A stretch of 64,000 bases of DNA from positions 220,319-284,318 of the forward strand of contig NZ_LITM01000009.1 in the NCBI RefSeq assembly GCF_001275675.1. The letters are read 5' to 3'. This stretch comes from Lysinibacillus sp. FJAT-14745. Its GTDB lineage: Bacteria; Bacillota; Bacilli; Bacillales_A; Planococcaceae. Positions 9,630-19,448 of this stretch are shown one piece after another. The notes under the pieces were generated by a model that was given only the letters and a program-made list of their open reading frames with translations, had not been told where the DNA came from and ran no database searches. The position numbers were made by a program, and so were the translations under genes. Within the stretch, counting starts at the first letter, position 1. Each line of letters begins with the position of its first letter.

Positions 9630-9720
9630 AAGCGTAGGGTTGATTTCCGTTCCAACTGGATGCTTACCTGGGGACATCCAGGCAACAATTGGTTTCTGTG
9701 CGAAAGCGAAGCATTCATCC
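9630..9720. repeat. Family A dispersed repeat inside the trp leader
   Basis: GGTTGATTTCCGTTCCAACTGG at about 9636 is a family A arm. It is followed by CCTGGGGACATCCAG (compare CCTGGGGGCGTCCAG at 26649) and by a GCGAAAGCGAAGC piece shared with the 25-kb, 50-kb and 59-kb elements. It lies between the T-box terminator and trpE, so it is transcribed whenever readthrough occurs. Confidence 0.75.
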
Positions 9721-9740
9721 CCTTGCAAATTAAAAACAAC

Positions 9741-10118
9741 AAAAAAGTCCTCTGCAAAAAGGATTTTTCCTAAATGCAGAGGACGATCATGACCGCGTTG
9801 CCACCTCATATTAGAGCATATTTGCTCTCTCTTATGTGCTCAGCCTTAGTTCGACATTAAAACAGACATACGTTAACTAAAGTCAAAGCCCCCCCTATAA
9901 CGTGGGGAATCCGTTCGCTATTTTCATAAGCGACTCTCATAAGTCCATTCACATAAGCTACAAATCAGTTTGCACCATCCACTGACTCTCTAAATTGCAC
10001 ACTTATGCTACTACTCTTATTCAACAATTTCTCAGCTATTCTCATCTAAACTCAGCTCATCTGTTCTAAGGCTGACCTCGCTCCCGAGACCAACTACCTT
10101 GTATCGAACAAAAAAGTT
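9741..10118 (-). promoter_or_regulatory. T-box leader of the trp operon, tryptophan specifier
   Basis: On the minus strand the leader carries the antiterminator motif AGGTGGCAACGCG at 9805-9793. It has a stem I region with the conserved AGAGAG...GGTGCAAACTG text. The specifier context is GAATGGAC, with codon UGG at 9947-9945. A strong intrinsic terminator (GTCCTCTGCA/TGCAGAGGAC, 9784-9747, then six Ts) follows. In this class uncharged tRNA-Trp pairs with the leader and prevents termination, so trp is induced by tryptophan starvation. This differs from the TRAP attenuation of B. subtilis. Confidence 0.92.
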
Positions 10119-10124
10119 AGCCTT

Positions 10125-10153
10125 ATTCTATGCCAAATTTCAAAAATTGTCAA
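10125..10153 (-). promoter_or_regulatory. trp operon promoter
   Basis: On the minus strand a -35 TTGACA (10153-10148), a 17-bp spacer and a -10 TAGAAT (10130-10125) form a near-consensus sigma-A promoter. It places the transcript start at about 10118, just before the T-box leader. Confidence 0.85.
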
Positions 10154-10275
10154 TCAATTCAGACAAAAAAGAAAAATATTAGAAAAATTTCATAGTTATA
10201 TAAAAGGAGAATTTACCCTTTCCATTTTACATAAAAAGGGATTGAAACTGCCTACTTTTGAGTATTTTTCAAGTA

Positions 10276-10304
10276 TTGACCTAAAAAAAATATCAAGTTA
10301 TATT
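10276..10304 (+). promoter_or_regulatory. Promoter of the chemoreceptor gene
   Basis: A TTGACC -35 (10276-10281), a 17-bp spacer and a TATATT -10 (10299-10304) predict a transcript start near 10311. That leaves about 44 nt before the ATG at 10355 and argues against the TTG at 10316 as the start. Confidence 0.65.
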
Positions 10305-10354
10305 AATTTCAGAACTTGGATTCTCTAATACAATTAAAGAAAGTAGGAACGAAT

Positions 10355-12043
10355 ATGTCCGTTCGTAAAAAACTAAATATAGGTTTTATTTCACTTACTT
10401 GTTTACTCTTATTATCAAGTATTATTGCATATTTTCAATTTAAGTCAGTTGAGGGAGATATAGTAGAGGTACTTGATCACAGAATCGTGCAAATGCAATT
10501 AACAGAAAAAATACAACAACAGCTTGCCTCACAAGGGCTATTTTTAAACTCATATATTCTAAGTAATAAGGATAAAGAGACAAAAGAAACTTTAGATTAT
10601 TATGAAAAAATATTGCCCGAAACGATTAAGGAACTTTCAGGCATTGTTCGTTCCGATTACACAAAAAATATTATGAAGCAAGTAACTGAATTACAGAAAA
10701 ATTTACTAACAAGTTCTGATAAAGCAGTACAAGCATTTAATAATGGAAATACAGATTTAGCATTATCATACATAAATGGCGAAGTTTCGAAAATCAGTGA
10801 TAAAATCTACTTTCTAACTAGTGATTTATTAGATTATCATGATGAACAGCTTGGAAAAGTAAAAAGCAGTATTGTCAAAACAGTTGTACGAGCTATTATT
10901 ATTTCCATTGTCTTACTTGTTTTAAGTGCAATTGTTGGTTTATATTTTATGTATTTTGTCAAACGCTACATCACTCAACCGCTTCTTAAAGTTATTGACG
11001 CAGCCGATACATTAGCAAAAGGTGATTTAACGATTGCTCAACTTGAACATAACTCTAAAGATGAAATTGGTACACTTGCCACAGCAGTGAATGCATTAAA
11101 ACAGAATTTATCTGTACTGCTTAAAAATGTTCAGGACAACGCTACACAATTATCTGCTGCTTCTGAAGAACTTTCCGCAAGCACTATAGAAGTGACAACA
11201 ACATCCAGCGACATTTCTCATCGAGTACAAGACACGTCAAACCATTTATCTTCATCTGCTAGCGCTTCTCAACAAAGTGCTCTAGCTATGGACGAAACAG
11301 CTGCTGGTGTACAACGAATTGCTGAGGCTACTCAAAATTTGCATCACAATGCTATAAATATGACACAGCTTGCCAATACCGGGGGGAAAACTATTTCAAC
11401 TGCCAAAGAGCAGATGGATACAATTTCTGAATCAACTACAAGGATTGCCAATTTAACAGAAAAGCTAAGTAAGCAATCTGAAGAAATCGGGCAAATTACA
11501 AAAGTAATTACGGCTCTTACTGAACAAACCAATTTACTGGCACTCAATGCTGCCATCGAAGCAGCACGAGCTGGTGAACATGGCAAAGGATTCGCGGTTG
11601 TAGCAGATGAAGTACGAAAGCTTGCTGAAGAATCTAATCAATCTGCTGGACAAATTGTTGCCCTCACAAATGAAATTCAAACGGATACAAGAAATGTAGC
11701 AGCTGCTGTGCATGAAGGATTAGTATCTGTCCAAGATGGTGTAGCAAAAATTCATGAGGCCGGTAATGCATTTGATTCCATTACAGAATCTGTGCAAGCA
11801 TTTACTGACCAAATTGAAGATATCTCAGCCACTTCAGAACAAATTTCAGCAAGTGCTGAAGAAGTCGCTGCCTCTGTAACAGAAATTGCAAATGGTGCGA
11901 GCATTTCAGCGAGCAACTCACAAATCATCGCTGAAGCAGTAGAAGAGCAAGCTGCAACAATGCAGCAAGTTAATGAGGTAGCTGAGGAATTAAGCAACAA
12001 CGCTCAACAGCTGCAGTCTTTACTACAACAATTTAAACTTTAA
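10355..12043 (+). CDS. Methyl-accepting chemotaxis protein
   Basis: This membrane chemoreceptor passes ligand signals to CheA/CheW. It has a membrane segment near residues 9-28 and an extracytoplasmic, mostly helical region of about 150 residues, probably a four-helix bundle. A second membrane segment near 181-205 is followed by a HAMP domain near 205-258 and a long coiled-coil signalling domain. The conserved hairpin tip, [18 protein letters not shown], is near residues 390-407. The ATG at 10355 follows AGTAGGA by about 8 nt and starts MSVRKK. A TTG at 10316 would add 13 residues but lacks a ribosome binding site. The ligand cannot be told from sequence. It is monocistronic between the trp and secDF units. 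Confidence 0.95.
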   Translation: MSVRKKLNIGFISLTCLLLLSSIIAYFQFKSVEGDIVEVLDHRIVQMQLTEKIQQQLASQGLFLNSYILSNKDKETKETLDYYEKILPETIKELSGIVRSDYTKNIMKQVTELQKNLLTSSDKAVQAFNNGNTDLALSYINGEVSKISDKIYFLTSDLLDYHDEQLGKVKSSIVKTVVRAIIISIVLLVLSAIVGLYFMYFVKRYITQPLLKVIDAADTLAKGDLTIAQLEHNSKDEIGTLATAVNALKQNLSVLLKNVQDNATQLSAASEELSASTIEVTTTSSDISHRVQDTSNHLSSSASASQQSALAMDETAAGVQRIAEATQNLHHNAINMTQLANTGGKTISTAKEQMDTISESTTRIANLTEKLSKQSEEIGQITKVITALTEQTNLLALNAAIEAARAGEHGKGFAVVADEVRKLAEESNQSAGQIVALTNEIQTDTRNVAAAVHEGLVSVQDGVAKIHEAGNAFDSITESVQAFTDQIEDISATSEQISASAEEVAASVTEIANGASISASNSQIIAEAVEEQAATMQQVNEVAEELSNNAQQLQSLLQQFKL

Positions 12044-12067
12044 TAGATAATTTAATAGATATTAGCA

Positions 12068-12111
12068 AAAGAAACTACTGTTTTCAGAAGAAAGCTAGCA
12101 GTTTCTTTTGT
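12068..12111 (+). terminator. Terminator of the chemoreceptor gene
   Basis: AAAGAAACTACTG and CAGTTTCTTTT arms are followed by GTTTTTTT, 25 bp past the stop codon. Confidence 0.75.
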
Positions 12112-12117
12112 TTTTTT

Positions 12118-12281
12118 CAGGTGTGTCGATTAACCATTTTTATATATTCGAATTAATTCGAAGAGACTGATTTCCGCTACAGGCTACAATCAGTTAAAAT
12201 GGACATACATTTGAAAAATATCTGCAAAAAAATCCTTTTATCATTCAATAAAAACCTATATTTTCCTAATCAACACGCCTG
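12118..12281. mobile_element. Family B MITE-like element, short copy (164 bp)
   Basis: The ends are CAGGTGTGTCGATTA and, reading inward from the other side, CAGGCGTGTTGATTA, a 15-bp inverted repeat with two mismatches. Both end regions match the two ends of the 50-kb element for about 70-100 bp, in opposite orientation. The central ~200 bp of that copy is missing. It has no coding capacity. Target duplication is unclear because the flanks are T-rich. Confidence 0.8.
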
Positions 12282-12327
12282 GTTTTTATTAAAAAAATTT
12301 TGCATTAAATGTGGTAGGTGAAGCAAT

Positions 12328-12448
12328 CCTTCCGTTCGGCTCTTCTATCCGTCGCTTTGGTTCTACTATCCGTCCCTTTGACTCTTCTATCCGTCGCTTT
12401 GCTTCTACTATCCATCATTTCGACTCTTCTATCCGTCGCTTTTATTTT
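12328..12448. repeat. Family C tandem array, 21-bp unit, five copies
   Basis: Five consecutive 21-bp units, TCTTCTATCCGTCGCTTTGGT and close variants, alternate TCTTC and TCTAC beginnings. They are the reverse complement of the units at 3380-3700. The array sits between the chemoreceptor gene and the secDF terminator. Confidence 0.9.
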
Positions 12449-12452
12449 CCAT

Positions 12453-12488
12453 AAAAAAAAACAGGGAAAGAAATGATTCTTTCCCTGT
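12453..12488 (-). terminator. secDF terminator
   Basis: On the minus strand ACAGGGAAAGAA pairs with TTCTTTCCCTGT around a four-base loop and is followed by eight or more Ts. Confidence 0.9.
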
Positions 12489-12506
12489 TCGTATTAAAGG
12501 CTGATG

Positions 12507-14774
12507 TTACACAGTAGGCTCATCAGTTCCCCATTGTTTTTTCTCTTTTTTGTGAATCTGACCATCTGACTTTTTCATTTCACGAACTTTTAATGTATAC
12601 CAGATTTGTGCAGCAATACAAATTGAAGAATACATACCTGTGATTAAACCAATTAATAACGCGATTGAGAAGTTTTGAATCGATGGTGCACCTAAAATAA
12701 GAAGTGCCACTGTCACGATAATAACCGTTAACACTGTGTTAACAGATCGACCCATCGTTTGACGTAGTGATTTGTTAACGATATCCGCTAACACTTCTCG
12801 GTCTTTAATCGTATCATATCGATTTAAGTTTTCACGCATACGGTCAAACGTAACGATCGTATCATTAATAGAATAACCGACAATCGTCAGTACAGCTGCA
12901 ATAAACGTAATATCGACTTCTAAGCGCATGAAACTAAATACAGCAACAATTAAGAATACGTCATGTATTAATGAAACAATTGCCCCAACACCCATGCGCC
13001 ACTCGAAACGAACCGCTACATAGATAATGATGCCGATAGCTGCAAAAGATAATCCTTTAATAGCATTTTTTACAAGCTCTTTACCGACAGTTGGTGACAC
13101 TGTACTTACGCCAGGTTCATGACCAAATTTTTTGCCTGCTTCTTTTTTGAATTTTAAAATTTCTGCTTGCGATAGGTCATCTTTATAACGGATAACCGCA
13201 GAGTTGTTCTTTTCACCTGCCAAAACGATATCTTCAGATGAGAAGTCGATACTATCTAAGTATTTAGATACTTCTTCTTTAGTTAAAGTATGATCCGCTT
13301 CAATTTGAACACGAGTACCACTTTGGAAATCAATACCTAGGTTTAGACGGAATATACCAAGAACCACTAAACCAGCTACTAAAATAGCTAATGAGAATGT
13401 ATAGAATTTCTTACGGTTGTGCACAAAGTCAAAACGATCGAATTTCGTTGATAAATCTAAAGTTCCAATATTTTCATCTAAGCTATGCTGTTTAGATTTT
13501 GCAATACCAAACCAGGCTGGATTGTTGAAATAGCCACTGTTGACAAGTAAACCTAATAGTACACGAGAACCCCAAACAGCAGTTAAGAAGCTTAGTAAAA
13601 TACTAATGATTAAAGTTGTTGCAAACCCTTTTACAGAGCTTGTCCCGAATTGGAATAAAACAGCAGCTGCTAATAATGTAGTTAGCTGTGCATCGACAAT
13701 TGCTGATAAAGACTGCTTCGAGCCAATTTGGAATGCTTGTTTAACCGAATAACCTACTCGTAGCTCTTCACGAATACGCTCTGCTGCTAAAATATTCGCA
13801 TCCACGGCCATCCCTATACCGAGCACAATAGCTGCGATACCTGGAAGCGTTAATACTGCATTAATCCAGTCGAATACTACTAGTACTAGGAAAGTGAAAA
13901 TAGCAAGTGTAATGATGGAAATCAAGCCAGGTAAACGATAGTAGAATAGCATGAATAAGAATATTAATACTACGCCCACAACACCTGCGAAAATTGTACT
14001 TTTCAGTGCTTGGTCACCAAATTGTGCACCAACTGAAGTAGAATAAATTTCATTCAGCTTTACAGGAAGTGCCCCAGCGTCTAAAATACCTGCTAGATTT
14101 TTTGTTTCTTCAACTGTGAAATTTCCGCTAATCATTACATCTGTTGTATTTAATGTTTGGTTAACTGTTGCTGCAGATGCATAGCGAGGCTTCGCTTTTT
14201 GTGATTCAGCTTTATATGAATCGACACCTTCTTCAAAGTCTAACCATACAACGAGTAAATTTTGACCTGCTGGTTTAGCGGCAATTTTACTCGTTATATC
14301 AGCAAATTTTTTCGCATCTTTTAATGTTAGTGAAACAATTGGACGATTTTGCTGATCAAAGGAATCCTTAGCGCCACCTGGCTTTAAGTCATTACCATCC
14401 AGCAATAAATTGTCATCGACATCACGGAATGTTAAATTTGCAGAAGTAGACAATAATTCACGTGCTGATTCTTGGTCTTCGACACCCGCTAATTGCACAC
14501 GAATACGGTTTTTGTCTTCAACCTGAATGCTCGGTTCACTTACCCCGATAGCATTTACACGTTCACTAAGAGCTGTTGCTGTTGCCGATAAAACACCCGG
14601 TGTAATTTTGTCTCCCTTGTGTAATTCTTTCACCTCATAAAGAACCTCAAACCCGCCCTGTAAGTCAAGGCCTAGTTTAATGTCCTTTAAGACGCCGCCT
14701 ACAGTCGTACCGATGGTTGCTGTAAAAATAACCATTAGTAGTACGAATGCAACTATACGACTTTTTAGTTTCAT
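12507..14774 (-). CDS. secDF: Protein translocase subunit SecDF (fused)
   Basis: This 755-residue fusion of SecD and SecF uses the proton gradient to assist SecYEG-dependent export. The SecD half has an N-terminal membrane helix, the motif LGLDLQGG near residue 35, an external P1-like region and six membrane helices near 255-410. The SecF half starts near residue 450 with its own helix and L-G-I-D-F-Q-S-G. It contains the V-G-Y-S-I-N-D-T-I-V-T-F-D-R motif near 643-656. The ATG at 14774 follows GAGGAGG. The fusion is the usual Bacillus arrangement. In B. subtilis secDF lies nearer recJ; here the trp operon and a chemoreceptor gene separate them. Confidence 0.97.
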   Translation of the reverse strand: MKLKSRIVAFVLLMVIFTATIGTTVGGVLKDIKLGLDLQGGFEVLYEVKELHKGDKITPGVLSATATALSERVNAIGVSEPSIQVEDKNRIRVQLAGVEDQESARELLSTSANLTFRDVDDNLLLDGNDLKPGGAKDSFDQQNRPIVSLTLKDAKKFADITSKIAAKPAGQNLLVVWLDFEEGVDSYKAESQKAKPRYASAATVNQTLNTTDVMISGNFTVEETKNLAGILDAGALPVKLNEIYSTSVGAQFGDQALKSTIFAGVVGVVLIFLFMLFYYRLPGLISIITLAIFTFLVLVVFDWINAVLTLPGIAAIVLGIGMAVDANILAAERIREELRVGYSVKQAFQIGSKQSLSAIVDAQLTTLLAAAVLFQFGTSSVKGFATTLIISILLSFLTAVWGSRVLLGLLVNSGYFNNPAWFGIAKSKQHSLDENIGTLDLSTKFDRFDFVHNRKKFYTFSLAILVAGLVVLGIFRLNLGIDFQSGTRVQIEADHTLTKEEVSKYLDSIDFSSEDIVLAGEKNNSAVIRYKDDLSQAEILKFKKEAGKKFGHEPGVSTVSPTVGKELVKNAIKGLSFAAIGIIIYVAVRFEWRMGVGAIVSLIHDVFLIVAVFSFMRLEVDITFIAAVLTIVGYSINDTIVTFDRMRENLNRYDTIKDREVLADIVNKSLRQTMGRSVNTVLTVIIVTVALLILGAPSIQNFSIALLIGLITGMYSSICIAAQIWYTLKVREMKKSDGQIHKKEKKQWGTDEPTV

Positions 14775-15122
14775 TTATAAATCCTCCTCGAATTGTGTAA
14801 GGCAGTTCCTTACACTACAAACAAGTATAATAGCAAGTCCTTTTGAAACGTTTATTCCTCCTTTTCCTTTAGAATAATGTTGCCTGTGCTTCAAAAAGGT
14901 TGCTTCACTTATTTCAATCGTTCATAACGCGCAAATTTATCCCTGTATTTGAATAAGTGTATTCCTCCAAATTTAGAAAAGAATTATTAGGAGTCTTTTG
15001 AATAAATATACTTATACAAATAAAAAAAAGCGCAACACACTCATTATGAAACACGTTGCGCTCGGTGTCAATTCAACACTTTTAGTATTCTTTTATTATT
15101 TGACAAATTTCACACATTCTTC
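14775..15122. other. Intergenic gap secDF-comN
   Basis: This 348-bp gap holds the comN terminator (15025-15063). I see no open frame with a ribosome binding site and no structured RNA motif I recognise in the rest. It probably carries the secDF promoter. Confidence 0.5.
15025..15063 (-). terminator. comN terminator
   Basis: On the minus strand AGCGCAACGTGTTTC and GAGTGTGTTGCGCT arms are followed by eight Ts. Confidence 0.85.
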
Positions 15123-15431
15123 TTAGGTTTTAACCGGACCAAGTAGCATTTTTAACTCTTCCGTATTCAATTCTGTAAACCAATTATTACTTTGTAAAAA
15201 TTCTACTTGATTAAATGATACGATATCGGAAGGTGATACTGCAAAAATAGTTGCGATAATTTCATGTAAACGTAATTGATCAATATTTTTTCTGCGCCAT
15301 TTTTTCTCTACACAATAGCGCCATAGTTCTTCTGCTGTAATCGCATCGTATTGATAATGTTTAAACTCTTCTATCTTACTATCGATTGCAGGACGAATTT
15401 TTTCAAATAGTTGCTCATACTGCATACTCAT
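15123..15431 (-). CDS. comN: Post-transcriptional regulator, ComN family
   Basis: This small cytosolic protein of 102 residues has no membrane segments. Its hydrophobic/acidic helical pattern, the W-R-Y-C and K-K-W-R-R segment and its place between secDF and spoVB match ComN (formerly YrzD). In B. subtilis ComN promotes accumulation of comE operon mRNA, a late-competence locus. The ATG at 15431 follows GGAGATGA by 6 nt. It is divergent from spoVB. The name rests on synteny as much as on residues. Confidence 0.75.
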   Translation of the reverse strand: MSMQYEQLFEKIRPAIDSKIEEFKHYQYDAITAEELWRYCVEKKWRRKNIDQLRLHEIIATIFAVSPSDIVSFNQVEFLQSNNWFTELNTEELKMLLGPVKT

Positions 15432-15524
15432 TTTGAATCATCTCCAATCAAAGTTGTATCGTAAGACATGTTTGCATACAAATAGTGTAAATGAATTTTT
15501 GTGGCTTGAGAAGGGACGGATGGC

Positions 15525-17042
15525 ATGAGTTCTTTTGTACGGGGTACACTATTTTTAATGTTTGTGATTTTTTTATCTAAACTCTTTGGCTTCTTTTATA
15601 GAATGCAATTTATGCGTATCGCTGGTGAAGAGGCAGTCGGCATTTATATGACCGTCTATCCGGCGTTCATTTTCTTCATCTCACTCATTCAACTTGGACT
15701 ACCTATCGCTGTGGCAAAAATTGTAGCAGAATTACTAGCAAAAAACAAACGCGAAGACATCTATGGTGTTATGCGTACGGCTATTCTTTGGTCATTTATT
15801 GGAATGATCATCTTTATGCCGATTGTTGCACTTACAATACCATATATTTCGACTACACTTTTACATAATGAACAAACAACATTTACGCTTTGGATTGCAC
15901 TCTTTGCTGTACCAGTGTCAGTTGGTTCTGGATTATTGCGCGCTTATTTGCAGGGTATTGCGAAAATCACACCAACAGCTTGGGCTCAAATGATTGAACA
16001 AATTATCCGCATTAGCTTCATCACATTTACGCTACCTTTTGTGGCTGCCTATGATAATGCTGCCGTTACAGCAGCCTCTGCTATGGGTATTACGCTTCTA
16101 GCTGAAGTCGTAGCATTCTTGTATTTGTGGATGCATTATATTGTTTCAAAGAAAAAATTATTGACACAAAAAAACAAAATCGAGGCTTATCCTTCCTCTC
16201 CGATGTTACGGATTGCCCTTCCTTCTGCAGGAAGCAAGCTGTTTGGATCTTTTACCTGGTTTTTAGAGCCTATCATTTTTTTAAAGGCTTTAACTATGGC
16301 TGGATTGACAGCCTCGGCAGCAACAATTTTATATGGGGTTATTTCGGGTGTTCTTGTCCCTCTATTATTATTCCCAGCTTTTGTGTCTGCAGCACTTTCA
16401 ATCGTTCTTATACCGGCTGTTAGTGACGCCGTTGCACGCCAGCATATTCCGCTCCTACAGGAACGCATTTCTGTATCATTGCGACTTTCATCATTAGTGG
16501 GCTGTGTTGCTGCTACGTACTTTTTCGTTCATGGAGACGACTTAGCTGTGAAGCTCTTTCACTTACAAGAAAATCGCGGTTATGTGAAAATATTAGCGCC
16601 TATTTTTTATTTTTATTATATACAAAGCCCTTTGCACTCTATATTACAAGCAATCGGTGAAGCTCGCGCAGCAATGATGAACTCCATTTTCGGAGGTCTT
16701 GGAAAGCTCTTTGTCATGTTCGTGCTTGCTTCTCAACCGGGTATACAGGAAAAAGGTGCCGTTGTAGCAATTGGTTTTGGCGTTTTATTAACTTCATTTT
16801 TGCATATCGCGACAGTAAGACAGCGCAAAAATTTGCGTGCCGGATTTAGAATGTTCGTTGTTCCATATAGCTGCTTTATTGCTGTTTGTGTTACTCAGTA
16901 TTTCCTGATGCAAATGATGCCACTGCCTTTTATTTTAAGTAGTTGTGTAACCTTGTTTTTACTATTTACTTTCTTACTATTTTCCAATCAGTTGCGCATA
17001 ACTGATTTGCGCTACCTTCGTAAGCTGGCCAAGAAAGTTTAA
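15525..17042 (+). CDS. spoVB: Stage V sporulation protein B, MOP-superfamily flippase
   Basis: This 505-residue polytopic membrane protein has about 12-14 hydrophobic segments and the polysaccharide-flippase fold (Wzx/MurJ-like). SpoVB is needed for spore cortex synthesis and is thought to move lipid-linked precursors. The N-terminal L-S-K-L-F-G-F-F-Y-R-M-Q segment and L-G-L-P-I-A-V-A-K are typical. The ATG follows AAGGGACGG. Position next to comN and convergent with a YrbG-like gene matches the Bacillus order. Its end overlaps the converging gene by 4 bp. Confidence 0.93.
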   Translation: MSSFVRGTLFLMFVIFLSKLFGFFYRMQFMRIAGEEAVGIYMTVYPAFIFFISLIQLGLPIAVAKIVAELLAKNKREDIYGVMRTAILWSFIGMIIFMPIVALTIPYISTTLLHNEQTTFTLWIALFAVPVSVGSGLLRAYLQGIAKITPTAWAQMIEQIIRISFITFTLPFVAAYDNAAVTAASAMGITLLAEVVAFLYLWMHYIVSKKKLLTQKNKIEAYPSSPMLRIALPSAGSKLFGSFTWFLEPIIFLKALTMAGLTASAATILYGVISGVLVPLLLFPAFVSAALSIVLIPAVSDAVARQHIPLLQERISVSLRLSSLVGCVAATYFFVHGDDLAVKLFHLQENRGYVKILAPIFYFYYIQSPLHSILQAIGEARAAMMNSIFGGLGKLFVMFVLASQPGIQEKGAVVAIGFGVLLTSFLHIATVRQRKNLRAGFRMFVVPYSCFIAVCVTQYFLMQMMPLPFILSSCVTLFLLFTFLLFSNQLRITDLRYLRKLAKKV

Positions 17043-17674
17043 GATTCTTTCAGCTGGATATGAAGCCGATCTTCCTCCCAAACGCAAAAAAATACAGTCT
17101 TACTATCCGTAATATTATTTTTAGCAAGCTCTGCCATTAACCAATCAGCATCTTTATGCAATACCTTTAAATGCCTATCCTGAATATCACCGTCGATAAT
17201 CAATGGGTAAACAAATGCCTTTTCATCTTTTTGGTATACAGACAGATTGCCGGAGGGCTCTAAATAGGCATAAGCAATATCTGTAACGGAAGCATTTCCG
17301 TTTTCGCGTAATTGTTGACACAAATCATCTAAATTATAGCGTTGCTTGCGCATTTCACTTTCTAAAATGACACCATCTCTTATAAGTAATACTGGATCAC
17401 CATCAACTAGGTCACGGAATTTTTTATTTTTAAGTGAAATATATGCCGTTATTATTTGAATGAAAAACAATATGATAATTGGTAAAATCACATTAAATAA
17501 AGGACTTTCGAAATCATCAAGTGCAAACGCAGCAACCTCAGCCATTAAAATGGATACAACTAAATCTATTACAGATAATTCGCCGACCTCACGTTTACCC
17601 ATTAAACGAAAAATTATTAGGATAAACACATATAAAAAGCATGTTCTAAAAATAATCGTTAAATATTCTCCCAT
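17039..17674 (-). CDS. DUF421 (YetF/YrbG-like) membrane protein
   Basis: The 211-residue protein has three N-terminal membrane segments (about residues 5-25, 35-52 and 58-80) and a cytoplasmic DUF421 domain. R-L-M-G-K-R-E-V-G near residue 24 is the family signature. The segment D-G-D-P-V-L-L-I-R-D-G-V near 94 begins the soluble domain. The homologous yrbG of B. subtilis occupies the same place between spoVB and yajC. Molecular function is not established; related YetF is linked to spore germination. It ends within the last codons of spoVB. Confidence 0.85.
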   Translation of the reverse strand: MGEYLTIIFRTCFLYVFILIIFRLMGKREVGELSVIDLVVSILMAEVAAFALDDFESPLFNVILPIIILFFIQIITAYISLKNKKFRDLVDGDPVLLIRDGVILESEMRKQRYNLDDLCQQLRENGNASVTDIAYAYLEPSGNLSVYQKDEKAFVYPLIIDGDIQDRHLKVLHKDADWLMAELAKNNITDSKTVFFCVWEEDRLHIQLKES

Positions 17675-17722
17675 GCAGTCACCCCCATATAATAAGGTGA
17701 CCGTGTACGTTACTTTTTATAC

Positions 17723-17767
17723 AAAAAAAAGCCTTGTCAAAAATGAATTCCTGCATTTTGACAAAGC
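17723..17767 (-). terminator. yajC-tgt unit terminator
   Basis: On the minus strand GCTTTGTCAAAA and TTTTGACAAGGC arms are followed by eight Ts. Confidence 0.8.
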
Positions 17768-17774
17768 TGTTTAT

Positions 17775-17807
17775 AAGGCGTTGTCCACTAATGTTGGACA
17801 ACGCCTT
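17775..17807. repeat. Perfect 13-bp inverted repeat
   Basis: AAGGCGTTGTCCA (17775-17787) and TGGACAACGCCTT (17795-17807) surround a 7-base loop, directly before the yajC terminator hairpin. No T-run of its own follows on either strand. It may be an extra termination or mRNA-stability structure. Confidence 0.7.
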
Positions 17808-17819
17808 TAAGACCAAGTA

Positions 17820-18083
17820 TTAGTTATTAACAATACGTCCGATTGCCTGACGATCAAATTTTACGCGCACATTGTCTGCGATTTTTAATGTTATAGTTGT
17901 GTCCTCAATTGAGTCAATCTCACCATGTAAGCCACCGATTGTAATAACTTTATCTCCACGTTGCAAATTACTCTGCATACTTTGTGTTTCCTGCTGTCTC
18001 TTTTTAGCAGGGCGGATTAAAATAAACCACATTGCAACGAACATGATTAAAATCATGATTAAGCCAGAATATTGTTCCATCAT
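17820..18083 (-). CDS. yajC: Preprotein translocase subunit YajC
   Basis: This 87-residue protein has a single N-terminal membrane helix (about residues 6-24), followed by I-R-P-A-K-K-R-Q-Q-E and a small basic domain. YajC associates with SecDF at the membrane. The ATG at 18083 (or the next codon, also ATG) follows GGGGG. It is the last gene of the ruvAB-queA-tgt-yajC cluster, the common Bacillus order. Confidence 0.93.
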   Translation of the reverse strand: MMEQYSGLIMILIMFVAMWFILIRPAKKRQQETQSMQSNLQRGDKVITIGGLHGEIDSIEDTTITLKIADNVRVKFDRQAIGRIVNN

Positions 18084-18248
18084 TCTTGCCCCCTTTCCAA
18101 TTCCTTATTAGTATAGACTATTCCACCCTAAAAAAGCGATGGACAAGCCCAAAATTTTTCTATATTACTAATATTTTTTCTATGATTGACAATAATTTAC
18201 TAGAAATATTCATAAATCACATAAGTCACATGATTTTTTTACTAAATT

Positions 18249-19412
<1,164 letters not shown>

Positions 19413-19448
19413 TTATCTAAAGTAAAAACAGTACTCCGATTTTTTTCT

